Assembly: GCA_013360445.1 (NCBI GenBank)
Contig: JABWBP010000009.1
Span: forward strand, 1 to 64,000
Reading direction: 5' to 3'
Length of the DNA: 64,000 nt
DNA from: Calditrichaceae bacterium
GTDB taxonomy: Bacteria; Calditrichota; Calditrichia; RBG-13-44-9; J075
A program made the position numbers and the translations under genes. Positions 25,675 through 33,243 of the stretch are shown here, piece after piece (the stretch's first letter is position 1; every line of letters starts with the position of its first letter). The notes beneath the pieces were generated by a model that was given only the letters and a program-made list of their open reading frames with translations, ran no database searches and was not told where the DNA came from.

Positions 25675-25736
25675 CACCCCGGTCATCCGGGGTGGCAATC
25701 TTAGATTACCACCCCGGCAATTCCGGGGTGTTTTTT
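25675..25736 (+). terminator. Double CACCCCGG hairpin with T6 tail
   Basis: Two hairpins with identical stems CACCCCGG/CCGGGGTG lie at 25675-25694 and 25710-25730. The second is followed by TTTTTT on the plus strand. The T run faces plus-strand transcription, but all nearby genes are on the minus strand. It could stop antisense RNA; on the minus strand it would be a tandem hairpin in the coxB-DinB spacer. Confidence 0.55.
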
Positions 25737-25781
25737 CAATAACCTGAATTCAGTGCTATTTCAAGCGTGCTATTTACAGGC

Positions 25782-26546
25782 TTAACGTCCGTATTCTTCC
25801 AAGTCCTGCGCCATTTTTTGCAGCCAGTTCCGGTATTCCTCCGGGGTATGGATCACTAACTTCCCTCTCATGCGATAATGCCCCAGCCCGCAAAGCTGGG
25901 CGCAGCTGATTTCATAATTTCCCGGCTTCGTGGGGGTAAAATATACCGGCACGCTGATGCCGGGAATGGCGTCCTGCTTGACCCGCATGGCGTTGAGGGC
26001 AAAACTGTGGATGACGTCTTTAGACCCTAAGTGAATAATCGCCGGTTTGCCGGCCGGCAGGTGCAGTTCATTGACCGTAACCAGGTCATCCATTGCGCCG
26101 GGATCGTTGAAATCGATCCCCAACGGGTTGGTTTGGGTATCCACCAGCTTGATATCCTGCTTCCCAAACGCCCCGTCCGCGCCGGGATAATGAATGTTCC
26201 AGGCGAATTGTTCGCCGGTTACCCGCACCACCACGGCTTCATTCTCGTCCGGCGGCTGCACTTTTAACACCGCCCAGGCGGGAATGGCGAAGGCAAACAA
26301 CAATACTAATTCCGCAATTATAACGCCCCCTTCCTGGATTTTGGCCAGGCGGCCTTTGGCCCCGGTATAGCTGGCCCGGGGATTTTTAGAGGCCCGGAAA
26401 CGGATCAACACGTAGATGAAAAACGGGGCCCAGATGACAAACAGGATCAGCATGAGCCAATGCACCAATCCCAGCATATAATCCAGCTCCGCGCCGTGGG
26501 CGGAAGCGACTTCCGGTAATCCTAAATAAGGGCTGATATCTGGCAT
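25782..26546 (-). CDS. coxB: Cytochrome c oxidase subunit II (CuA)
   Basis: A 254-residue membrane protein with two N-terminal helices (about residues 25-48 and 72-95) and a periplasmic cupredoxin domain. The CuA site is intact: His in KDVIHSFALN and CAQLCGLGHYRM (C-x3-C-x3-H-x2-M). The aromatic electron-entry region is GEQFAWNIHYPG. There is no C-terminal cytochrome c domain, so the enzyme is aa3 rather than caa3 type. The usual long signal peptide is absent and the start is MPDISPYLGLPEVASAHG. Confidence 0.95.
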   Translation of the reverse strand: MPDISPYLGLPEVASAHGAELDYMLGLVHWLMLILFVIWAPFFIYVLIRFRASKNPRASYTGAKGRLAKIQEGGVIIAELVLLFAFAIPAWAVLKVQPPDENEAVVVRVTGEQFAWNIHYPGADGAFGKQDIKLVDTQTNPLGIDFNDPGAMDDLVTVNELHLPAGKPAIIHLGSKDVIHSFALNAMRVKQDAIPGISVPVYFTPTKPGNYEISCAQLCGLGHYRMRGKLVIHTPEEYRNWLQKMAQDLEEYGR

Positions 26547-26597
26547 AGGGTTCCGTCTCCTTTTGCGGTGGTTAAAAATGCAGCGAGCCGCGCTACC

Positions 26598-26614
26598 CCT
26601 GCCTTATCGGCAGG
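26598..26614. promoter_or_regulatory. Small hairpin before coxB
   Basis: CCTGCC-TTATC-GGCAGG lies in the 88-bp gap upstream of coxB. It may stabilise or process the polycistronic mRNA. There is no T run. Confidence 0.4.
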
Positions 26615-26634
26615 AGTCGCAGCCCTTACCGTCC

Positions 26635-26946
26635 TCATAAATGCGGCGAATTCTCCATCAGCCTGCGCGGGAGAGAAAGAATGGTTCCCTTCTCATTCAC
26701 GATATAATCTCCGGAGGCCAGCATTTTCGCACGCTTTCGCATATAGAGGAAGAAAAGGGTGATTCCGCCTAACACCACGGCGGTAATGATCAGCAGCGCC
26801 AGCATCGCCAGGCCGATTCCCCGGGTGGTAGCTGAATTTGCGGCGGCGCCTCCAAAACATTTTTCGCAGGCCGCGGCCATCTGCGGCAAAAATACCAGCA
26901 AAGCGCCGGCCAGAATGCAACAGGAAAAACGAAATCTATTCATCAT
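26635..26946 (-). CDS. Small membrane protein of the oxidase locus
   Basis: A 103-residue protein that I do not recognise. It has a signal-like N-terminus ending near AAACEKCFGG, then one membrane helix (GLAMLALLIITAVVLGGITLFFLYM). A short basic cytosolic tail follows. The CxxC pair just after the first hydrophobic segment would face the periplasm and could bind copper or heme. Its position between coxB and the subunit IV genes suggests an assembly or accessory role. Confidence 0.65.
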   Translation of the reverse strand: MMNRFRFSCCILAGALLVFLPQMAAACEKCFGGAAANSATTRGIGLAMLALLIITAVVLGGITLFFLYMRKRAKMLASGDYIVNEKGTILSLPRRLMENSPHL

Positions 26947-27019
26947 GGTATGCCTTCAGCGGCGTTTGAAAGTTCGAGAGGTGATGCCTGAAGTATAAAA
27001 CGCGATTTCCTGATCTATC

Positions 27020-27068
27020 CGAATTACGCATTACGTTTCACGCATCACGTCTCGCATGTCATGTCTCA
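27020..27068. repeat. TTACGCATTACG / CACGCATCACG word array
   Basis: Words such as AATTACGCATTACG, TTTCACGCATCACG and TCTCGCATGTCATG repeat up to the end of the 61-residue gene. Same family as 5931 and 52991. Confidence 0.7.
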
Positions 27069-27251
27069 CCTCATATCCACGTGGCGGAGCTTGCGCAGGA
27101 AGCGAATCCCGTAGTAAACCAGCGCAATCCCGATCAGAAAGGAAACCACTCCCATAAGGAGGTAATGGTGATAAATGCTCCATATACCGAAGCCCAGGGC
27201 CAGCAAGATCGAGAGGGCGATAAAGAAAATATGGATCGCTTTAAGGGACAA
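27066..27251 (-). CDS. Small two-helix membrane protein
   Basis: A 61-residue protein with two membrane helices (IFFIALSILLALGFGIWSIYH and LLMGVVSFLIGIALVYYGI) and a basic end. Its start overlaps the end of the subunit IV gene by 11 nt, so it is translated with the oxidase. I do not recognise a family; it resembles the small hydrophobic subunits often found in heme-copper oxidase operons. Confidence 0.7.
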   Translation of the reverse strand: MSLKAIHIFFIALSILLALGFGIWSIYHHYLLMGVVSFLIGIALVYYGIRFLRKLRHVDMR

Positions 27252-27558
27252 TGTGGCCTCCGATCTGGTCGTGATATGAGGAGATGGTTAAAACGAACAA
27301 CACGGCCAGGAATATGACCGTGAAGATCAGGAGCGCAAAGATTACCTTTTTTTCGGAAATCAAGTGCATGAAATAAGCGGCCACCAGGCTTCCTTTAATG
27401 CTGGCGATGAATAAGGCGACGATCAAGGCCGGTACAATGGAAAGATGCAAATAAGCCACCGCGACGGTAACCACCGTCAGCGCCGCCAGCGCCCCGAATA
27501 CGGCGATATAAATCCGCACGTGTTTTTTGACGTCTTCGGCGTGGGTTGAATCGCTCAT
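27241..27558 (-). CDS. Cytochrome c oxidase subunit IV (CyoD/CtaF-like)
   Basis: A 105-residue three-helix membrane protein. The pattern HVRIYIAVFGALAALTVVTV, then a middle helix with SIKGSLVAAYFMHL and a last helix IFALLIFTVIFLAVLFVL, is typical of bacterial subunit IV. It starts at MSDSTHAEDVKKH (27558). In-frame codons farther upstream derive from the AGAGCCAGGA repeat. Confidence 0.9.
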   Translation of the reverse strand: MSDSTHAEDVKKHVRIYIAVFGALAALTVVTVAVAYLHLSIVPALIVALFIASIKGSLVAAYFMHLISEKKVIFALLIFTVIFLAVLFVLTISSYHDQIGGHIVP

Positions 27559-27578
27559 AATTGCCACTCCTATCGTTT

Positions 27579-27669
27579 TAAGAGCCAGGAAGCAAGAGCC
27601 AAATTCAAGCACCAGGTCTCAATTTTTCCCTGGCTCTTGGTTCTTGGTTCTTGGCTCCTGGTTCTTGGC
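27579..27669. repeat. Two-armed AAGAGCCAGGA / GGCTCTTGG array
   Basis: AAGAGCCAGGAAGCAAGAGCC on the left is answered by CTGGCTCTTGGTTCTTGG and TTGGCTCCTGGTTCTTGG on the right, with about 25 bp between. It shares its words with 21598-21706. Confidence 0.88.
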
Positions 27670-27687
27670 GCTTAAACTCCAATATCG

Positions 27688-28305
27688 TTACAACAAGTAT
27701 ATTGTTGGAAATAAGAATATCCAGACGATGTCCACGAAGTGCCAGTAAAGTCCCGCCACCTCTATGCGGTTGGTGAAGCGTTTGGGATCGGTCTTCCACA
27801 TTTTGCTGCCGGGACCCCAGAAGTAGCTGTTGACGATGATTCCCCCCACCACGTGCAACCCGTGCAGGCCGGTAAGGGTGAAATATATCGCCAGAAAGTT
27901 TCCTTCCGCGGGAAAAAGGCCATGGGAGAATTTGGCATTGTATTCAAACGCCTTTACGACCAGGAACGCCAGCCCGCAGAGAATGGTAAGCCCCATGTAG
28001 CGCTTATACTTCCCGAAATCGTTCATCATCAGCGAGGCCCAGGACATTACGATGGTAACGCTGGAGGCGATCAGAACCATGGTATTGAAAGTGCCGATGG
28101 GAACGTTGAGAATGTCGAAGGAGGTTTTATATAACTGCCCGCCTAACATCCCCGGCCAGGCCGGGGCGCCGATGCGCAGGAAAATGTAGGCGGAAAAAAG
28201 CCCCCCGAACAGCATCACTTCCGAGGCTAAAAACAGCCAGATGCCCACTTTGGCGTTGTAAACCCCGGTATCGGGGCGGGCGGTTACGGTATAGGGAATA
28301 TCCAT
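27688..28305 (-). CDS. coxC: Cytochrome c oxidase subunit III
   Basis: A 205-residue membrane protein with five helices. Family segments are KVGIWLFLASEVMLFGGLFSAY, the GTFNTMVLIASSVT helix, FTLTGLHGLHVVGGII and the final AGLYWHFVDIVWIFLFPTIY. Subunit III stabilises the oxygen-reduction core. It follows coxA by 163 bp, a gap containing an AGGAGTG element. Confidence 0.95.
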   Translation of the reverse strand: MDIPYTVTARPDTGVYNAKVGIWLFLASEVMLFGGLFSAYIFLRIGAPAWPGMLGGQLYKTSFDILNVPIGTFNTMVLIASSVTIVMSWASLMMNDFGKYKRYMGLTILCGLAFLVVKAFEYNAKFSHGLFPAEGNFLAIYFTLTGLHGLHVVGGIIVNSYFWGPGSKMWKTDPKRFTNRIEVAGLYWHFVDIVWIFLFPTIYLL

Positions 28306-28348
28306 AATTTCTCCGGGTCTGCTGTGTTTATGCTACTGTTTGGCCAGA

Positions 28349-28434
28349 AGGAGTGCAAAACTTCAGTTTTGCAAGCTGCCCGTAAGCTCAGAAGAAGGAT
28401 TGCAAGCACTGTCAAACTGAAGTTTGACACTCCT
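28349..28434. repeat. AGGAGTG palindromic element, copy 1
   Basis: The element is bounded by AGGAGTG (28349-28355) and CACTCCT (28428-28434). Inside are two hairpins, GCAAAACTTCAGTTTTGC near the left end and GTCAAACTGAAGTTTGAC near the right end. A related element lies at 56137-56231, and a partial core at 1454. Confidence 0.8.
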
Positions 28435-28468
28435 GGTTACTAAAACACCATAACACGGTAACACTGCT

Positions 28469-30274
28469 CTATGCCGCCGAAACCTTCTCTTCCGGTTCAT
28501 TCTGGGGCGCAAAATCCCGGGAATTTCCCGGAACGCTGTATTCGTACGGTCCGCGGTACACCTGCGGCATCGTCTCGAAATTCCCGTGCGCCAGGGGCGG
28601 CGAGGAAGTAGCGCTCCACTCCAGGGTGGTCGCTTCCCAGGGATTATCGGAGACTTTTTTCCCTTTGCGGATGCTCATAAACAAATTGACGATGAAAACA
28701 ATTTGCACCAGGCCCATAATCCAGGCGGCGATGGACATTACCTCATTCCATTTCAGCACCGGCTGGGCAAACTGGTAGAGCTGGCCGCCGTCGTACAGCC
28801 GCCGGGAAACCCCGGCCAACCCCTGGATGAACATGGGCATAAAGATGAAATTCATGCAGATGATGGTGCCCCAGAAATGGATTTTCCCCAGCAAATCATT
28901 CATGCTCCGGCCGGTAATCTTGGGATACCAGTAATAGATTCCCGCAAACAGCGCCAAAATGGTTCCGGGCGCAACCACGTAGTGGAAATGGCCGATTACG
29001 TAATAAGTATCATGGAGGTGGATATCCGTGGGAGCCAGGCCCAGCGGCAGCCCGGTCAATCCGCCGATTCCGAACATGGGCAGGAAGCCCAGGGCAAACA
29101 GCATCGGGGTGGTAAAGCGGATGGAACCGCCCCACAGGGAGAGGAATAGCGCCGAAAGAATGATGACCGAGGGGATGGAAATGATCATGGTGGTAATCTG
29201 GAAGAAGGCGCTGATGGCGGTTCCCATGCCGGTAATGAACATGTGGTGCGCCCAGACGATGAAGGACATGAATCCTAAAAAGATCACCGAGTACACCATG
29301 GCTTTATACCCCCAGAGCGGTTTGCGGGTATTGTTGGCGATAATTTCCGCCACGATGCCCATGGCCGGGAGGATGAGCACGTACACCTCCGGGTGCGCCA
29401 GGAACCAGAACAGGTGCTGCCACAACAGCGGGCTTCCCCCGCCGCTGATATCCATCACCTGGCCGCTGACCACCAGCCCGCCGGGCATGAAGAAGCTGGT
29501 TCCGGCCAGCCGGTCCATCAATTGCAGAATGGCCGCGGCTTCTAACGGCGGGAAGGCTAACAGCAACAAAAAGGATGTAATCAACTGCGCCCACACAAAG
29601 AAGGGAAAGCGCATGAACGTCAATCCTTCTGCGCGCAGTTGGATGATGGTGGTGAGGAAATTGATCGCCCCCAACAGCGAGGAAGTAATCAGGAAAACCA
29701 TTCCCAACAGCCACATGGTCTGCCCCATGGTCTCGATGTTTGCCAGGGGAGGATAGGAAGTCCACCCGGCCTTGGCCGCGCCGGCGGGAACGAAAAAACT
29801 GCTTAACATCACCACGCCGCCTAAGAAATAGGCCCAGTAACTGGCCATGTTGAGCTTCGGGAAAGCCATGTCCGGCGCGCCGATTTGCAGCGGGACCACG
29901 TAATTCCCAAACGCTCCCACCGCCAGGGGGACCACCCCCAGGAAAACCATGATGGTGCCGTGCATGGCCCCTAATTGATTGTAAAACTCCGGGAGCATTA
30001 CTCCCCCGGGCATGGATTCCTCGCTGAACAGCCAGCCGATCAGGGGAATCGCTTCCCCGGGGTAGGCAAGCTGCCAGCGCATGATCATAACCAGGGTAAA
30101 GCCAAAGAGCAGGAAGAACAGGGCGGTAAAACCGTATTGCAAACCGATGATTTTATGGTCGGTGGAAAAGACATATTTGCGCCAGAAACCCAATTCCGGG
30201 TGGTGCTCGCCATGGGCGTGAGAAGTTTCCGGGTGTGCAACCTGAAGGTCTTTATTGTGGGCGTTTTTGGCCAT
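28469..30274 (-). CDS. coxA: Cytochrome c oxidase subunit I (A-type heme-copper oxidase)
   Basis: A 601-residue catalytic subunit with about twelve helices. Heme a and a3 ligands are visible in GAMHGTIMVFLG and HDTYYVIGHFHYVVAPG. CuB ligands are in HPEVY (His-Tyr crosslink pair, with the proton-gating Glu) and WAHHMFITGM. The D-channel entrance GAPDMAFPKLN is present. Glu in HPEVY places it in the A1 subgroup of proton pumps. It follows the cupredoxin-like lipoprotein gene by 143 bp and heads the structural oxidase genes I-III-IV-x-x-II. Confidence 0.97.
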   Translation of the reverse strand: MAKNAHNKDLQVAHPETSHAHGEHHPELGFWRKYVFSTDHKIIGLQYGFTALFFLLFGFTLVMIMRWQLAYPGEAIPLIGWLFSEESMPGGVMLPEFYNQLGAMHGTIMVFLGVVPLAVGAFGNYVVPLQIGAPDMAFPKLNMASYWAYFLGGVVMLSSFFVPAGAAKAGWTSYPPLANIETMGQTMWLLGMVFLITSSLLGAINFLTTIIQLRAEGLTFMRFPFFVWAQLITSFLLLLAFPPLEAAAILQLMDRLAGTSFFMPGGLVVSGQVMDISGGGSPLLWQHLFWFLAHPEVYVLILPAMGIVAEIIANNTRKPLWGYKAMVYSVIFLGFMSFIVWAHHMFITGMGTAISAFFQITTMIISIPSVIILSALFLSLWGGSIRFTTPMLFALGFLPMFGIGGLTGLPLGLAPTDIHLHDTYYVIGHFHYVVAPGTILALFAGIYYWYPKITGRSMNDLLGKIHFWGTIICMNFIFMPMFIQGLAGVSRRLYDGGQLYQFAQPVLKWNEVMSIAAWIMGLVQIVFIVNLFMSIRKGKKVSDNPWEATTLEWSATSSPPLAHGNFETMPQVYRGPYEYSVPGNSRDFAPQNEPEEKVSAA

Positions 30275-30417
30275 TTATCCGCGTCCCCGTTTTTAGAGTT
30301 CATAAACAGGCTAAAGTGAAGCCCTTTTCCATCGCATAAGCTGTGGAGTTGGGAAAAATCCCTGGCATCAACTAAAAATCGCTTTGGGAAATGCCGGGCA
30401 GGAGAGCAACGCCCGGC

Positions 30418-31209
30418 CTAACTCGCAGATTTCTCCTGGAAAGTAAACTCTATACTTTTGACTTCGTTTTCCCCGACGGTTACGGTTTGGGTTTGGGTTC
30501 CGTACTTTTCATGCCAGGCTTCGATGACGTATTGCCCGGGAGGCAGATGTTTCAGGCTGAAGCTTCCGTCGTCGCCGGTAACACCGTAATAGGGATGGCT
30601 TACCACGCCGCAGTAAGCGAGCATCCAGGGATGCACGTCGCATTTGATTTTCACCATGACTTCCGCTTTATCGAATTTCCGCTCCCGTTCATCACCCTGT
30701 TTGGGCATCCCGAAATTGAAGGGGCGGTTGACTTCCGGCAAGGCGTGGATATTGTGCAGCAAGGGATCGCTGTTCAGTATTTTGACGGTCTGGCCGGTTT
30801 GCACGCCAAAAACGTGGGGGGCGTACATGCAGCCTTTCTGGTCGAACAGGATCGGTTCGGCGGGGGGAGTGAATTGCCGGTCGCCTAATCCCTCTTTCAC
30901 ATAAACGAAGACATATTTCAAGGTTCCGTTAGCATTCACGACCACGTCTTCCGAGAGAACCGCTTCATCGCCATGCAGCACGCCGCATTCCTGGTCTTGT
31001 TTGATGCGCTTGCGATCCGGAGCCGTGCCCGCGAAGCGAATGCTTCCCTGAACCCCGGAAGTAAACGCGGATATGTCCGTTCCGGCTTCTTGTTGAGCGG
31101 GCGTCTGTTGGGACTCAGCGCCGGATTGTTGTCCACCACCATCCCCACATCCGGTTAATGACGTAGCCAACCAACCTGCGAACAGCAACAACAATATATT
31201 TCCTCTCAT
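30418..31209 (-). CDS. Cupredoxin-like lipoprotein with carboxypeptidase-regulatory domain (paralogue 2)
   Basis: A 263-residue lipoprotein (lipobox LTGC) with a Q/G/E-rich linker. A cupredoxin-like part follows, with His in LLHNIHALPEVNRP and Cys, His and Met in KCDVHPWMLAYCG. The C-terminal regulatory-like beta-sandwich is YYGVTGDDGSFSLKHLPPGQY. Long stretches align with the protein at 23618-24400, so the two are paralogues at either side of the oxidase locus. It is the first gene of the locus; AGGAG lies nine bases before the ATG. A blue-copper electron donor to CuA is my preferred inference. Confidence 0.8.
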   Translation of the reverse strand: MRGNILLLLFAGWLATSLTGCGDGGGQQSGAESQQTPAQQEAGTDISAFTSGVQGSIRFAGTAPDRKRIKQDQECGVLHGDEAVLSEDVVVNANGTLKYVFVYVKEGLGDRQFTPPAEPILFDQKGCMYAPHVFGVQTGQTVKILNSDPLLHNIHALPEVNRPFNFGMPKQGDERERKFDKAEVMVKIKCDVHPWMLAYCGVVSHPYYGVTGDDGSFSLKHLPPGQYVIEAWHEKYGTQTQTVTVGENEVKSIEFTFQEKSAS

Positions 31210-31280
31210 TTGAGTATTCTCCTATGCGTTATGGATCTGGTTGAGAATTCCTGTTTTTGCTTAAACCTTAGTCCCGGCGT

Positions 31281-31298
31281 GACAAAATTCATTTTGTC
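31281..31298. promoter_or_regulatory. 18-bp palindrome upstream of the oxidase locus
   Basis: GACAAAAT-TC-ATTTTGTC lies about 75 bp upstream of the first gene of the cox locus. It could be an operator, or just a short member of the hairpin repeats seen elsewhere. I found no consensus promoter near it. Confidence 0.4.
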
Positions 31299-31483
31299 GC
31301 GGCAATCCGGGTTTGTGGAAACGCCCATCGAACACGAAAGAACTTTTCAGCCGAGCGCCGGAACAGCGTCTCCAAATTAATCGCTGCGCCGGTCCCGCTT
31401 AAAAAAAGCTGTCTCGTTCAGAGTTTAAAAAGGTTCAAAATGCAAAATTAACGATCTTCTTTACAGACTGGGGATTGATATAT

Positions 31484-31765
31484 ATGAAATTTGGGCTGGA
31501 ATCAGGATTTGTGATTCGTCAGTACTCTCACAGGTATAAGCGTTCATCTTCCCGGCTTTTGAACCCACAGGTGGGGTTTGCCGGAGTTTTTTTACAGATA
31601 TTGCCAGAAGAAAAAAGGTTAATGCTCTTTAAAGAATACTTACTGTCAGTACCATCCTTGAAAAAAGTTGCCAAGATGATATTGAAAAAAGATTTAATTG
31701 TCAAGGAAAAATTGGGCCTTTGCGAACTTTTTTGCCGGAGATTGCGCTTCCTTTGCGGGAAGTGA
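31484..31765 (+). CDS. Doubtful small open reading frame
   Basis: A 93-codon frame in noticeably A+T-richer DNA than its neighbours, with no domain I recognise. The C-terminal half is rich in K, L and V. GGGGA precedes the ATG at a plausible distance. It lies in the decayed hicBA region and may be a remnant of another foreign gene or not a gene at all. The flanks 31299-31483 and 31766-31855 show nothing I can name. Confidence 0.2.
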   Translation: MKFGLESGFVIRQYSHRYKRSSSRLLNPQVGFAGVFLQILPEEKRLMLFKEYLLSVPSLKKVAKMILKKDLIVKEKLGLCELFCRRLRFLCGK

Positions 31766-31855
31766 AAATATTTCCTTTGAATTTTTGCGCTTCAATGGCT
31801 ATTATTACAAAACATAAACATAGCGCTATGGTCACAATAGATTGAGGAGACAGGG

Positions 31856-31915
31856 ATGCGCCAGAAATATTATAAAGTGATTTTCGAGCCTCTTGAGGGT
31901 GTGGCTTCCCTATGA
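31856..31915 (+). pseudogene. Remnant of hicB antitoxin
   Basis: A strong ribosome site (GAGGAGA) leads to MRQKYYKVIFEPLE, the typical first strand of HicB antitoxins, where EGGYxVxxPxLPGC normally follows. Here the frame jumps after 14 residues to GVASL and stops. The stop overlaps the next ATG as ATGA, the normal coupling to hicA. An internal deletion of most of the gene fits: both ends are kept and the middle is lost. Confidence 0.65.
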
Positions 31916-32169
31916 GTAAATTACCGTCGCTCCCGAGACCTGAAGAAAGGCACATTGTACAGCATTATTGAACCAGCGGGATTAACTGTAGAAGAATTGT
32001 AACTATTCAGGCGTTTTGCCACAGAGGCCACAGAGAGCACAGAGACATAAAAAAATTCCTAATCAAATCACAAATACAGGGATATAAGGCTCTAACAAAT
32101 CTTCCTCTGTGACCTCTGTGGTCTCTGTGGCTGAATAGTAACGAAGAATTTATTGAACTGCTTCACTGA
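31912..32169 (+). pseudogene. Disrupted hicA toxin gene
   Basis: The reading frame starts MSKLPSL, the standard HicA N-terminus, and then loses the central part by an out-of-frame deletion near 31932. It resumes as DLKKGTLYSIIEPAGLTVEE, the standard HicA C-terminal half. At 31999 it is interrupted by a 144-bp palindromic element. Beyond the element the original end continues: joining 31998 to 32151 restores EEFIELLH and a stop at 32167-32169. HicA is an mRNA-cleaving dsRBD-like toxin; this copy cannot be functional. Confidence 0.75.
31999..32142. mobile_element. 144-bp palindromic insertion with 8-bp target duplication
   Basis: Tips GTAACTATTCAG and CTGAATAGTAAC are inverted repeats (11 of 12). 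The flanks are identical: GAAGAATT at 31991-31998 and at 32143-32150. Removing the element and one flank copy restores the end of hicA, which is direct evidence of insertion. The interior is two word arms, GCCACAGAGGCCACAGAG on the left and CCTCTGTGGTCTCTGTGG on the right, with about 50 A+T-rich bp between them. There is no coding capacity, so it would need a transposase acting in trans. A sibling lies at 47004-47161. Confidence 0.85.
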
Positions 32170-32187
32170 AGACAAATTCTCTTTCAT

Positions 32188-32547
32188 ATGGAATGGGTAT
32201 GGGAATTATATGAAGATTACGTTCGCAAGGAATTGCGCCGACTGGGGCGGGAAAATGCCGGCGACGAGGAATTGCAGAACGCGTTTATCCGGATCATGAG
32301 CGAATCTACCGTAACCGTGTTAGTTCAGGAGCCCTGGCAGAATGCGGTACGCTTCAAAGGTCTGGCCAAATACGAGGCCCAATCCATGATGCCGCTGTTG
32401 AACGATCCGCTGAATTATCTCCTGGAACACTTCGGCGGGGGCAAATTCAAGCTGAATTTTCACCAGGGCTTGAATTTCATTGCCACCAAAAATTTCAAGC
32501 CCGAAGGCGAGCCGAAGTGGAAGGATTTGCCGGATATTGGCTACTGA
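32188..32547 (+). CDS. Hypothetical protein, 119 residues
   Basis: I do not recognise this protein. It starts MEWVWELYEDYVRKELRRL, is acidic and aromatic-rich, and has no membrane helix or signal. Base composition shifts to the local high G+C norm a few codons after the start, and there is no good ribosome site. The 5' end may therefore be truncated or the true start lost at the hicBA scar. It is convergent with the PCP_red zinc-ribbon gene. Confidence 0.5.
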   Translation: MEWVWELYEDYVRKELRRLGRENAGDEELQNAFIRIMSESTVTVLVQEPWQNAVRFKGLAKYEAQSMMPLLNDPLNYLLEHFGGGKFKLNFHQGLNFIATKNFKPEGEPKWKDLPDIGY

Positions 32548-32577
32548 TAATTGATAGTTGGCAATTGGCAATTATAA
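32548..32577. repeat. Short TTGGCAATTGGCAATT array
   Basis: TTGGCAATTGGCAATTATAA words fill the 34-bp gap between two convergent genes. Same vocabulary as 4788-4827. Confidence 0.6.
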
Positions 32578-32581
32578 ACCA

Positions 32582-33121
32582 TTACATCCCCACCCGATCC
32601 TTCATCTCATCCATCACCGCGCCGTCGATCTCGCTCAGCCCTTTTTCCCGGGCGTGCGCTTCGATGCTTTTTTGAACCATGGGACGCACAAACGCGGGAA
32701 TGCGCTCCAGCCGCGCCCGCGCTTCCGAAGTCCAGGAAAGCCCGCTTTCCTGTTTAGCGAACGCTTCGCTTACCGCCCCGGAAAAGGGACAGCCGGAGGA
32801 ATCCCTCCCTTCGATAGAGTTGACTGATTTCTCTTCGCCGGCGATGGATGCGGAGATCTCCGGCGGCGAAGCGGCAGCCGCTTCCTCCCGCCGGTACGCC
32901 AGGGAGCTTTTGACCATCCCCATCGGTTCCGCCGCCGTCCCTGCGCCGCCGATTTTGACCCCTAACGAGCGCACCATTTGGGTTTCCATAGGGTTGGTGA
33001 GCATGGCTACCCCTTTTCCGCATCGTGGGCAGCCGAATATGACCGCCATGGAGCCTTCGTCGGGCCCGCGGGTTTCCTGCAATTTCATCGGTGCATCGCA
33101 TTCAACGCACAAAAACTTCAT
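32582..33121 (-). CDS. Zinc-ribbon protein with C-terminal PCP_red domain
   Basis: A 179-residue cytosolic protein. The N-terminus is a zinc ribbon (Cys5, Cys8, Cys31, Cys34: CVEC and CPRC). A variable A/E/S-rich linker follows (about residues 60-125). Residues 128-178 are a PCP_red domain, SWTSEARARLERIPAFVR to EIDGAVMDEMKDRVG. This is the domain found at the C-terminus of BchB in dark-operative protochlorophyllide reductase (Pfam Proto-chlorophyllide reductase 57 kD subunit). It is the last gene of the PCP_red train. No substrate is known for such stand-alone forms; tetrapyrrole binding is an inference from BchB. Confidence 0.8.
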   Translation of the reverse strand: MKFLCVECDAPMKLQETRGPDEGSMAVIFGCPRCGKGVAMLTNPMETQMVRSLGVKIGGAGTAAEPMGMVKSSLAYRREEAAAASPPEISASIAGEEKSVNSIEGRDSSGCPFSGAVSEAFAKQESGLSWTSEARARLERIPAFVRPMVQKSIEAHAREKGLSEIDGAVMDEMKDRVGM

Positions 33122-33151
33122 CGGCTTTCCTCCATCATGGCCGGTTCTTTT

Positions 33152-33221
33152 TCATTCACAATTCACTATTCGCCATTCCGACTTCACTATTTTTTGAATT
33201 GTGAATCGTGAATCGTGAATT
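33152..33221. repeat. Two-armed ATTCACTATTC / GAATTGTGAAT array
   Basis: ATTCACAATTCACTATTCG on the left is answered by GAATTGTGAATCGTGAATCG on the right. It lies between the Mrp and zinc-ribbon PCP_red genes and belongs to the family at 36626, 37825 and 38352. Confidence 0.85.
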
Positions 33222-33243
33222 TTGTATAGTCATTTGGAATGAT

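Noticed and set aside
31999-32142. Insertion sequence with transposase
   Set aside because: The element is 144 bp and has no coding frame; at best it is a non-autonomous element. No transposase gene occurs in the window.
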